Positions 5,673-12,611 of a DNA stretch of 21,213 bases are shown one piece after another; positions within the stretch are counted from its first letter, which is position 1, and each line of letters begins with the position of its first letter. The notes under the pieces are model-generated. The model did not search any database. It was not told the origin of the DNA and worked only from the letters and a program-made list of their open reading frames with translations. The position numbers and the translations under genes are program-made. The DNA lies in the NCBI GenBank assembly GCA_964579845.1, contig CAZOHC010000019.1, forward strand, positions 1 to 21,213. Direction: 5' to 3'. Source of the DNA: CAZOHC01 sp964579845 (lineage in GTDB: Bacteria > Patescibacteriota > Microgenomatia > Levybacterales > UBA12049).

Positions 5673-6434
5673 ATGAGTTATACAGTAAACAAGCTCGCAA
5701 AGCTGGCCGGGATATCGGTTCGAACGCTGCATTACTATGATGAGATCGGGCTGCTGAATCCGTCGTACCAGGCTGAGAATGGGTACCGGTACTATGAGGA
5801 GGCAGAACTCCTGAGGCTGCAGCAGATATTGTTTTTTCGGGAGCTGGATTTCTCGCTTGAGAAGATCCGTTCAATCCTAGACGCACCTGACTTTGACAGG
5901 CTTGTAGCACTCCGGGATCAGAAAGTCCTGTTGACGCTTCGCAGGGAAAAAATTGAACGGTTACTCGCGACGATTGAAGAGACGATTAAAAGTGTGGAGG
6001 GGGGTGAGTATATGAGTCATGATGATACGTTTTCAGCTTTTAACGATCCTACCTACCAGAAGCATAAAGACGAAGTTGAGAAGCGGTGGGGTGAAACGGA
6101 TGCCTATAAGCAGTCGATAAAACGCGTCGGAAAAATGTCCGCCGAAGAGCTGGAGCAGGTAAAAGCAGAACAGGAGGAAATCTCACGCGAATCTGCAGCG
6201 CTGATGCAGCAGGGCTATGCCTCAAACAGTCCTGAGGTCCAGCAGCAGGTTGAAAGGTTTTATAATCACCTGCGCCGTTTCTATGAACCGAGTTACGAAC
6301 TGTTTCGTGGACTAGGCCAGATGTATGTCGATGATCCGAGGTTTACTGCAGTCTATGAGAAGCGGGCAGAAGGATTTGCTGTTTTTATGCGGGATGCGAT
6401 GAAGCACTATGCAGACACAAAAGAAGGGAAATAA
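5673..6434 (+). CDS. MerR-family regulator with TipAS-like ligand-binding domain
   Basis: The protein has 253 residues. A winged-helix MerR domain (1-70: YTVNKLAKLAGISVRTLHYYDEIGLL) is followed by a dimerisation coiled coil (about 76-110) and a TipAS-type domain (about 118-250). TipA-class regulators bind hydrophobic peptide antibiotics through this domain and activate transcription; the ligand here is unknown. ATG 5673 lies 7 nt after the -10, giving a leaderless mRNA controlled by the MerR operator. An internal in-frame ATG at 6012 (M114) follows a GGAGGGGGGTGA stretch (5996-6007) and could yield the ligand domain alone, as TipAS is made in Streptomyces. It is convergent with the oxidoreductase gene. 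Confidence 0.93.
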   Translation: MSYTVNKLAKLAGISVRTLHYYDEIGLLNPSYQAENGYRYYEEAELLRLQQILFFRELDFSLEKIRSILDAPDFDRLVALRDQKVLLTLRREKIERLLATIEETIKSVEGGEYMSHDDTFSAFNDPTYQKHKDEVEKRWGETDAYKQSIKRVGKMSAEELEQVKAEQEEISRESAALMQQGYASNSPEVQQQVERFYNHLRRFYEPSYELFRGLGQMYVDDPRFTAVYEKRAEGFAVFMRDAMKHYADTKEGK

Positions 6435-6571
6435 ATTTCAGAAAACTCAGTGCATCGGAGTGTCAGAAGTTCGGAATATCGGCTACATCAGATACGTTTA
6501 CTTTAATAATTTTTTTCTGAATTGCTGGTTTTCTGACACACTGGTTTCTGTGATTTCCGAGTATTCCGACA
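6435..6571. repeat. Degenerate palindromic intergenic element, copy C
   Basis: Between two convergent stop codons, a left arm (TTTCAGAAAACTCAGTG, GAGTGTCAGAAG, TCGGAATATCGG) is roughly complementary to a right arm near 6508-6571 (TTTTCTGACACACTGG, TTTCTGTG, CCGAGTATTCCGAC). Word order and sequence resemble the elements at 309-442 and 3604-3694. It may serve as a two-way 3' end structure. No gene is supported here. Confidence 0.45.
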
Positions 6572-7945
6572 TTACTCAATCATATTACACGCGAGTTTGA
6601 TACCTTCTGAAAATGTCGGGTAGGCAACAATCATGTTTGCAAGATCTGCTGATGTTGCTCTCAGGTGCATGGCCAGTGCGATGGTGTGAATCATCTCACC
6701 GGCACTGGGAGCGACGATCGACGCACCGATTATCCGATCATTCATATCGGTTACGATTTTAACAAATCCGTCCATCTCACTTGAAGTATTAGCCCGTCCT
6801 AAAATCGCGATCGGTGCGATGCCTACTTTGGTCTCAATCAGTTTTTCCTCAGCTTGCTTTTCGGTAATGCCGACCGAGGCGATTTCAGGCGAGAGGAACA
6901 CACAGCGGGGTACGACTGCGTAACTCGGCCGAATTTTTTTCCTCGAGAATGCATTTCGTGCCGCATGGTAGCTTTGGTAGTAGCCGGTATGGGTAAAAAG
7001 ATACGGTCCTGCGATATCTCCTGCGACGTAAATATGCTTGGCTGTTGTTTGGAGATATGTGTTATGAACAATGCTGTTGTCTTTGACGCTGATCCCGGCT
7101 TTCTCCGGTGCGAACGAAAGGACAGGAGATTTTCCGGTCGCGACGAGAATATCATCAACTTCTGTCGTATGAGTTTCTCGGCCTATCTGATAATGCACGC
7201 GCTTTTTCTTTCCGGCTTTTTCCACTTTAATTACTTGTGTCTTCTGTAATATCTTCATGCCGCTGTTTTCAAACAATGCACCGACTAAATCCTGAACTTC
7301 CGGTTCTTCCCGATTGAGCAGTTTCTCGCCCCGAATCGCAATCGTCACTTTCGTCCCTAGCGAAGAGAAAATCTGACTGAGCTCGCAGGCGACAACTCCG
7401 CCTCCCAAAACAAAGAGGGAAGAAGGAAGCTCTCGTAGGTCAATTGCTTCTTTGAAGGTGAGATAGCCTGCCTCTTTCAGCCCGTCAATCGGCGGCACCA
7501 TAGCTGTTGTTCCGGTTGCGATCAGGAATTTCGCAGCAGAGTATGTTTTGCCGCCTGCCTCAACCTCGTGAGGAGAGATAAACGATGCTTTTTCTTTGAT
7601 TAATTTTATGCGCTCGCTTGTAAATGATTCCTCGCCGTGTGCTGCGCCGGTTCGTGAGACGACGAGATTTTTGTACCTGTGTACTCGGTCAAATGCGACT
7701 GTAGAACTATCTACCTGAATACCGAACTTCTCAGCATTTTTCACCGTTTCATTCACCTCTGCGACGTGGAGGAGTGCTTTTGTCGGAACACAGGCATAGT
7801 TCGGACACTCACCGCCGATTGTCCCTTTTTCAAAAATAGCTACTTTTTTTCCTTTACCTGCAGCATAGTGCGCACCGACCGAACCACCAGCTCCTGAGCC
7901 GATGACGATGAGGTCAAAGTCATATTTTTTTCTGCGTTTAAACAT
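6572..7945 (-). CDS. FAD-dependent pyridine nucleotide-disulfide oxidoreductase
   Basis: A 457-residue flavoprotein of the lipoamide dehydrogenase/mercuric reductase class. The FAD Rossmann motif is IGSGAGGSVGA (15-25), the redox-active pair is C47/C52 (GGECPNYACVPTK), a second nucleotide-binding site reads VLGGGVVACELS, the FAD contact is YVAGDIAGP, and a C-terminal dimerisation domain follows. True lipoamide dehydrogenases and glutathione reductases end in HPTxxE; here Y442 replaces the His (AYPTFSE) while E447 is kept, so the usual acid-base catalyst is missing and the disulfide substrate is unknown. PNYACVPTK rather than LNVGCIPSK also points to the mercuric-reductase-like branch, but no N-terminal metal-binding domain or C-terminal Cys pair is present. 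TATATT lies 10 nt before the ATG. It is the last gene of the minus-strand redox/metal run. Confidence 0.92.
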   Translation of the reverse strand: MFKRRKKYDFDLIVIGSGAGGSVGAHYAAGKGKKVAIFEKGTIGGECPNYACVPTKALLHVAEVNETVKNAEKFGIQVDSSTVAFDRVHRYKNLVVSRTGAAHGEESFTSERIKLIKEKASFISPHEVEAGGKTYSAAKFLIATGTTAMVPPIDGLKEAGYLTFKEAIDLRELPSSLFVLGGGVVACELSQIFSSLGTKVTIAIRGEKLLNREEPEVQDLVGALFENSGMKILQKTQVIKVEKAGKKKRVHYQIGRETHTTEVDDILVATGKSPVLSFAPEKAGISVKDNSIVHNTYLQTTAKHIYVAGDIAGPYLFTHTGYYQSYHAARNAFSRKKIRPSYAVVPRCVFLSPEIASVGITEKQAEEKLIETKVGIAPIAILGRANTSSEMDGFVKIVTDMNDRIIGASIVAPSAGEMIHTIALAMHLRATSADLANMIVAYPTFSEGIKLACNMIE

Positions 7946-7978
7946 AGTTATGACGAATATACCGAGAGCACCTTCAGT

Positions 7979-8037
7979 TTGTCATCCTGAACAGTATTCA
8001 GGATTGTAGAGATGCTGAAATGAATTCAGCATGACAA
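7979..8037. repeat. REP-like cloverleaf palindrome
   Basis: The outer arms TTGTCAT (7979-7985) and ATGACAA (8031-8037) close two hairpins, CCTGAA-CAGTA-TTCAGG (7986-8002) and GCTGAA-ATGAA-TTCAGC (8014-8030). The TGTCAT...CTGAA type of element is a familiar intergenic palindrome in many bacterial genomes, often linked to REP-associated (Y1) transposases. No such transposase is in this window. Confidence 0.75.
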
Positions 8038-8058
8038 GTTGTGAAAGAGGCTCTGCGT

Positions 8059-8763
8059 TTATCCAAAGTTTATCGTGCCGTTGGCAATAAGCATGAGGAG
8101 CCAGCCGAGGAGAACGAGGAGCACACCGATAGCCAGGCGCATATAGCCTTTGTTATCTGATTTCCAGTTTTTCACTTTATTTAACTTCACGCCACCAGCT
8201 ACCATGAGGAGAATCACGACGAGTGGCAGCACGAAGACAACGTTGTACAGAACAAGGAGCAGGAAGGCAAAGAAGTCAAAGTTCAGTGAAAGGATCGTGA
8301 TAATTGCCAAATACGGTGCCCCGGTGCAGGGAAGTTCGACAGCTGCGATAAAGCAACCGAGGAGGATAACACCCGGGACAGTAACGTTTTTAGAGAACGT
8401 ATGAATTTTATCGGCAAAGTACGGCGGAATCTGCAACGAGAAGCCTTTGCCATACCAGAAGAAGTCTTTGATCTCAAGAATTCCGGCAAAGATAACGATA
8501 CTGCCGACGAGGAGCGCGAGATACTCTGAAACAAACAGCGGGACGCTTGAAAGGAAATAAACGAGTCCGAGTCCGGCAATGAGATAGGTGAGGAAGATCG
8601 CACCGATATAGAGTCCGCCGAGTGTTAAGAGCCTTCTGACCGAGCCTTTGCCGCCGAGTACGACAGACACCATCAGGATTAAGACCCCGATAGCACACGG
8701 ATTGATAGAATCAATTGCCGCTGAGATTAAAACGATTGATAATGTTGGTACATCAATTCCCAT
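8059..8763 (-). CDS. CcdA/DsbD-type transmembrane thiol-disulfide transporter
   Basis: The protein has 234 residues and about six membrane spans. Two conserved Cys motifs, NPC at 21-23 (DSINPCAIGVL) and PCTG at 145-148 (AVELPCTGAPYLAI), sit in spans 1 and 4, as in CcdA and the core of DsbD, which carry reducing equivalents from cytoplasmic thioredoxin to outside proteins. Here the first motif follows a short N-terminus and no extra periplasmic domains are fused. It is bracketed by REP-like palindromes. The upstream gene encodes a membrane-anchored protein with four outside Cys, a plausible electron acceptor, and the downstream gene a disulfide oxidoreductase. No promoter of its own is evident, so read-through from the upstream gene is likely. 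Confidence 0.9.
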   Translation of the reverse strand: MGIDVPTLSIVLISAAIDSINPCAIGVLILMVSVVLGGKGSVRRLLTLGGLYIGAIFLTYLIAGLGLVYFLSSVPLFVSEYLALLVGSIVIFAGILEIKDFFWYGKGFSLQIPPYFADKIHTFSKNVTVPGVILLGCFIAAVELPCTGAPYLAIITILSLNFDFFAFLLLVLYNVVFVLPLVVILLMVAGGVKLNKVKNWKSDNKGYMRLAIGVLLVLLGWLLMLIANGTINFG

Positions 8764-8772
8764 AATATTATT

Positions 8773-8833
8773 TTGTCATGCTGAGCTGAGCGGAGTATCT
8801 CTTAGCATAGATCCTTCACGCTCGTTCAGATGA
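8773..8833. repeat. Second, more degenerate REP-like palindrome
   Basis: TTGTCATGCTGAGCTGAGCG followed by GTATCT on one side and AGATCC, TTCACGCTCGTTCAGATGA on the other form a long imperfect inverted repeat of the TGTCAT-CTGA type, different in its interior from the copy at 7979-8037. It sits between the CcdA-like gene and its upstream neighbour. Confidence 0.55.
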
Positions 8834-8838
8834 AATGG

Positions 8839-9561
8839 CTATAAATCGCCATTTTTCACTTTATCAATTTCTTCTGCTACTTTGTAGCTCCTGCAGAGCT
8901 TATCAGTCCGATCTTTTTCTTCGCCGTATTCAACAATAATACAATCTCCTTCAGGAACCTGACTGTACGGTGCCATGACATACGTAGCCGGGTTATCAAG
9001 CTTCTGTTGCGTATACACACCGTCTTTTGTGCTGTAGACAAATGCCTGAACCGTTGCAGTCTCACCGGTCTCACAGGTCTGGCCTGAAATGTAGGTTTTA
9101 ACGCCGTCGTTGGTCGGGACTGAGATCGCATCACTGGTCAGTGTTCCTCCTATCACCTGGAAGAACCTGCCGAGGCTGGCATCCTGGTGATTGACGACGA
9201 CCCCTTCCATATGAATCCTTTTATCATTATGTTCATGCAGCGTTGCGGTTCCGATTTTATTCGAGAGAAATCCTGTCGGATCCTGAATATCCAGTTCCTG
9301 TCCGCATGCCCAGATCTCGATATCAGCATGCCAGTGCACCGGTCCTTTACTCACTGAGATGGTATTAATATAAATCGTTGAGATGATAAAGAAAAGGGAA
9401 GGGATAAGTGCTGTGAGTGTGAGTGCGCCGAAGATAAGCGGCTTGTTATATTTTTTCTTACTCGAGTCCAGAAGAAGCGCGAGGAGCACGAAGTAAAACA
9501 GAAGAATCGTTCCGACAACGGCGATTTTTATTGTATAAAAGGAGAGCAGTTCCTCTAACAT
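8839..9561 (-). CDS. Membrane-anchored His/Cys-rich protein (HWHAD motif), unknown function
   Basis: The protein has 240 residues. Two N-terminal membrane spans (about 10-31 and 41-66) leave a large domain, probably outside. That domain holds His clusters HWHAD (76-80), HEH (109-111), H117 and H125, and four Cys (C86, C163, C207, C223). Such spacing suggests metal binding and two disulfides; that is inference, and I cannot name a family. The frame runs upstream to 9687 inside the ATPase gene, but TATACT (9573-9568) lies 6 nt before ATG 9561, so this start is chosen. It sits 35 nt after the Ca2+ ATPase and 75 nt before the CcdA-like gene on the same strand. A role as a partner of the CcdA-like protein would explain the Cys content. 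Confidence 0.75.
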   Translation of the reverse strand: MLEELLSFYTIKIAVVGTILLFYFVLLALLLDSSKKKYNKPLIFGALTLTALIPSLFFIISTIYINTISVSKGPVHWHADIEIWACGQELDIQDPTGFLSNKIGTATLHEHNDKRIHMEGVVVNHQDASLGRFFQVIGGTLTSDAISVPTNDGVKTYISGQTCETGETATVQAFVYSTKDGVYTQQKLDNPATYVMAPYSQVPEGDCIIVEYGEEKDRTDKLCRSYKVAEEIDKVKNGDL

Positions 9562-9596
9562 AATTAAAGTATACGGTATTTTACGGAAGAGTACAA

Positions 9597-12278
9597 TTAT
9601 CCGTTTGTGTTCTCTATCCGAAACAGTTTCAGTGCTAAGACATAGGCAATTCCGACGATTCCTGAGAGAACAGCAATCATAGCCCAATCCAAAAGATCAA
9701 GCCTCGCAATACCGAACAGTTGTGACAGGAACGGAATAAACAGGATTGCAAGCTGGAGTGCGAAGGTGCCGATTACCGCGATAAAGATCCATTTATTTGT
9801 GAAGAAGGCTGTTTTGTACGAGCTCCGGATAATAAAAAGATTCATCAGCTCGATGACAACGATTCCGGCAAAGGCAACTCCTCGAGCATGTTCTATCCCG
9901 CTTGGGAGGTTGAAAACGTAGAGAAAAAGCACAGCACCGGCGATTAAGAGTCCCATGACTGACATCTGTAGCCAGACTTTCTTACTGATAATACTTTCCT
10001 GAAATCGCTGTGGTTTCTCAGCCATGACGCCTTTCGGAGCAGGGTCAAGGCCGAGCGCGACAGCGGGTAGGCCATCCGTGACGACATTGATCCATAAAAT
10101 CATCGTCGCTGTGAGCGGCAGATCCCGAACCAACAGGACCGCAAAAAGGATGAGTAGTACTTCACCGAGATTACACGAAAGGAGATAGTGGACGAACTTT
10201 TTAATATTAAGGTAGATGCCTCGTCCTTCTTCAATTGCCTTCACGATTGTCTCGAAGTGATCATCGAGTAAGACAACATCTGAGGCTTCTTTCGCGACAT
10301 CAGTGCCTGTTATGCCCATCGCAATGCCGATATCCGCTCGCTTAAGCGCAGGTGCATCATTTACCCCGTCACCGGTCATAGCAACGATATGCTTCTCAGT
10401 TTTCAGCGCCTCAACGATGGTGAGTTTGTCTGACGGATTCACCCGAGCGAAGATATTGACTGTTCTGATGGCTTCTTTTTTCTGCTCAGGGGAGAGATTT
10501 CCCAGTTCTTCACCAGCCATTGCTCCACCTGTTATCCCGATCTCTGAAGCCACGGCTTTCGCGGTGTCAATATGATCTCCTGTGATCATGATGACTCTAA
10601 TACCTGAAGTATGGCACGCTGCAATCAGGTCTTTTACCTCGGCTCGAGGCGGATCCATCATGCCCTGAAGTCCCAGGAATATGAGGTTTTCTTCCAGTTT
10701 GGCACCGGTTGTCTCGGCAGCTTCTGCTTCGTCCCGACTAAGTTCTCGATACGCAAAGCCAAGTGTTCTCAGCGCTTTTTTGGACATTGCATGCGTTGTC
10801 TCCTGGATCTGTTTGGCGTCTTCCGAACTGAGGGTATTGCCGCAGTGTTTTATCAAGATCTCAGGTGCTCCTTTGGCATAGAGGAGGTACTTGTCTCCGA
10901 TTTTGACGACCACAGACATCATTTTGCGTTCACTGGTAAACGGGATCTCATTCAGGCGTTCAAAGGCAGGGGCAATGCCTGCTTTTTTTGCGCTGACGAG
11001 GAGGGAAGCTTCGGTCGGATCACCGGTAATACTGTTGTCTTCATGCAGTGAAGCATTATTGCAGATAAGTCCTGCTTGGAGCAGCTGGGTGAGCGGTTCA
11101 GGTTGTATTGTTTTTCCCTCGAGTTGGAACTCGCCGACTGTCTCGTACCCGCTTCCAGTTACATGGTAGAGTTTTCCTCCGGTATACAGTTCCCGGACAG
11201 TCATCTCGCCTTTGGTCAGCGTTCCTGTTTTATCTGAGCAGATAACATCAGTCGCACCGAGTGTCTCAACAGAGTTTAGTTTCTTAACCAAGGCGTTTTT
11301 CTTTAACATCCGCTGGGTGCCGAGCGCCAGCGAGACCGTTACGACCGCAGGCAACCCTTCGGGAATTGCAGCAACAGCAAGTGCGACTGAGGCGATGAAT
11401 GACTGCATGATCTTATTCATAAGGGTGAGTGAGGCAAACTCATGATCAAAAAAGAGGATAAAGAAGAATACCAATATACAGATCAGGACAACTAAGATAC
11501 CGATTTTCTTCCCGATATCTGCCAGATGTTTCTGAAGTGGGGTAGGATCGACCTGGGTTTCAGCGACAGAGGTCGCGATTTTTCCGATTTCGGTCTGGTT
11601 ACCTGTTGTCGTCACAACACCGATACCTCGTCCTGAGGTCACCGCAGTTCCTGAGAAGACCATATTCACCTGATCACTGATCTGAACAGCTTTTTCAAGT
11701 ACAGTATGTGACTTTGTAACCGGGACAGATTCTCCGGTGAGTGAGGCCTCATTGACCATGAGCTGATGTGTCTCAAGGAGTCTGATGTCAGCCGGAATTT
11801 TCATGCCTTCACTTAGGACAACAATGTCGCCGGGAACCAACTCTTCAACCGCAACGGTTGCTTCTTTCCCGTCCCGTCTGACATTTGCATGAAATGCCAT
11901 CAGTTTTTTCAGCGATTCGACAGCTTTTTCGGCTTTATACTCCTGAAAGAAACCGACGACTGCAATCATCAGCACAATACCGAAGATGAGTCCTGACTCG
12001 ATCAGGTCTGATTGGTTTTTCTCACCGAGAAAATAGATTGCAAGGATGATGAGTGCAGCGATCATGAGGATGATCGTTAAGGGATTTACGAACTGACCGA
12101 AAAAAATCTTCCAGGCAGAGATTTTGTTCTTGGCGGTTAAGGTATTCGGACCGTATTCTTGAAGTCGTTTTTTGGCTTCGTCACTGCTCAGGCCGGTGAG
12201 GCTTGATGTTAGTGTCTTCAAAACGTTTTCCGCAGGAAGTGTTGCAGGGTGAAACTGGGGCGTATTATTCTCAGGCAT
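9597..12278 (-). CDS. P-type Ca2+-transporting ATPase (P2A/SERCA-like)
   Basis: An 893-residue cation pump that moves Ca2+ out of the cytoplasm using ATP. Visible are the N-terminal cation ATPase domain (about 10-75), TGES at 181-184, PEGLP in M4 (306-310), the phosphorylation site DKTGT with D349, the nucleotide domain with KGAPE (469-473), MITGDH (564-569), TGDGVNDAP (635-643) and the C-terminal helices. Both SERCA Ca2+ sites appear intact: E307 in M4, N703 and E706 in M5, N731, T734 and D735 in M6 (WINVVTDGLPA), and E810 in M8. The length is normal for the family. TATAGT (12291-12286) lies 7 nt before ATG, so the transcript is probably leaderless. It heads the minus-strand run of four genes and is divergent from the Lys-rich microprotein gene. 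Confidence 0.96.
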   Translation of the reverse strand: MPENNTPQFHPATLPAENVLKTLTSSLTGLSSDEAKKRLQEYGPNTLTAKNKISAWKIFFGQFVNPLTIILMIAALIILAIYFLGEKNQSDLIESGLIFGIVLMIAVVGFFQEYKAEKAVESLKKLMAFHANVRRDGKEATVAVEELVPGDIVVLSEGMKIPADIRLLETHQLMVNEASLTGESVPVTKSHTVLEKAVQISDQVNMVFSGTAVTSGRGIGVVTTTGNQTEIGKIATSVAETQVDPTPLQKHLADIGKKIGILVVLICILVFFFILFFDHEFASLTLMNKIMQSFIASVALAVAAIPEGLPAVVTVSLALGTQRMLKKNALVKKLNSVETLGATDVICSDKTGTLTKGEMTVRELYTGGKLYHVTGSGYETVGEFQLEGKTIQPEPLTQLLQAGLICNNASLHEDNSITGDPTEASLLVSAKKAGIAPAFERLNEIPFTSERKMMSVVVKIGDKYLLYAKGAPEILIKHCGNTLSSEDAKQIQETTHAMSKKALRTLGFAYRELSRDEAEAAETTGAKLEENLIFLGLQGMMDPPRAEVKDLIAACHTSGIRVIMITGDHIDTAKAVASEIGITGGAMAGEELGNLSPEQKKEAIRTVNIFARVNPSDKLTIVEALKTEKHIVAMTGDGVNDAPALKRADIGIAMGITGTDVAKEASDVVLLDDHFETIVKAIEEGRGIYLNIKKFVHYLLSCNLGEVLLILFAVLLVRDLPLTATMILWINVVTDGLPAVALGLDPAPKGVMAEKPQRFQESIISKKVWLQMSVMGLLIAGAVLFLYVFNLPSGIEHARGVAFAGIVVIELMNLFIIRSSYKTAFFTNKWIFIAVIGTFALQLAILFIPFLSQLFGIARLDLLDWAMIAVLSGIVGIAYVLALKLFRIENTNG

Positions 12279-12285
12279 TACTTTA

Positions 12286-12291
12286 ACTATA
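12286..12291 (-). promoter_or_regulatory. -10 element of the Ca2+ ATPase gene
   Basis: TATAGT on the minus strand is followed by 7 nt and ATG 12278. This is the leaderless arrangement seen across the window. Confidence 0.5.
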
Positions 12292-12368
12292 ACGGTGATT
12301 TTTCACCCTGTCCAGAGTTTCTTTCCCTCCACTAATTATAGTATCCCTCTCGGGGCAGTGCGAGTGTT

Positions 12369-12408
12369 GAGCTAGCTCTTGACAAAGCAGAGGAGAGGTC
12401 TGTACGAT
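12369..12408 (+). promoter_or_regulatory. Promoter with adjacent palindrome for the Lys-rich microprotein
   Basis: The palindrome GAGCTAGCTC (12369-12378) directly abuts TTGACA (12379-12384). After an 18-bp spacer, TACGAT (12403-12408) lies 6 nt before ATG 12415. The -35 is perfect and the -10 fits TAnnnT. The palindrome may be an operator. Confidence 0.65.
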
Positions 12409-12414
12409 GAGTAT

Positions 12415-12558
12415 ATGGCTGTTTTCGGACTCAATCCGTTTTCTAAAACAAAAACAAAAAAAGCTTCCGGTTCAAAAGCTAAAAAGGCTTCCGGGAAAGC
12501 TGCATACAGTAAAATGAAAGGCTTAAAGAAAAAAGCCAAGACCTGTGAATTCTGCTAG
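12415..12558 (+). CDS. 47-residue Lys-rich microprotein ending in CEFC
   Basis: From ATG 12415 to TAG 12556-12558. A short hydrophobic start (MAVFGLNPF) is followed by Lys/Ala/Ser repeats (KTKTKKASGSKAKKASGKAA), a KMKGLKKKAK stretch and a terminal CEFC. About 15 of 47 residues are Lys, resembling bacterial histone-H1-like tails, with a possible metal-binding or disulfide CxxC at the very end. I do not recognise the family. A TTGACA promoter with a TACGAT -10 lies 6 nt before the ATG, so the mRNA should be leaderless and strongly expressed. An overlapping ATG at 12407 in another frame follows AGGAG better but gives a less coherent 36-residue peptide. No clear terminator follows. Confidence 0.65.
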   Translation: MAVFGLNPFSKTKTKKASGSKAKKASGKAAYSKMKGLKKKAKTCEFC

Positions 12559-12611
12559 GCACCCGCTTTTCTCATCTTCATATCTTTATCTCCTTTAAGG
12601 TTTCTTGGTAG

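Noticed and set aside
6409..6600. 63-codon frame between the MerR and oxidoreductase genes
   Set aside because: It covers the degenerate palindromic element and overlaps both flanking genes, with no start signal.
6572..7945. Naming the oxidoreductase lpd or merA
   Set aside because: The catalytic His of lipoamide dehydrogenase is replaced by Tyr, and the metal-binding domain and C-terminal Cys pair of mercuric reductase are absent.
9562..9687. Longer N-terminus of the HWHAD protein starting at 9687
   Set aside because: It would overlap the end of the ATPase gene in another frame, while TATACT 6 nt before ATG 9561 and the membrane span right after it support the shorter form.
12407..12517. 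Alternative small frame starting at ATG 12407
   Set aside because: It has AGGAG upstream, but the peptide is shorter and irregular, while the 12415 frame gives an ordered KKASG pattern and fits the -10 spacing.
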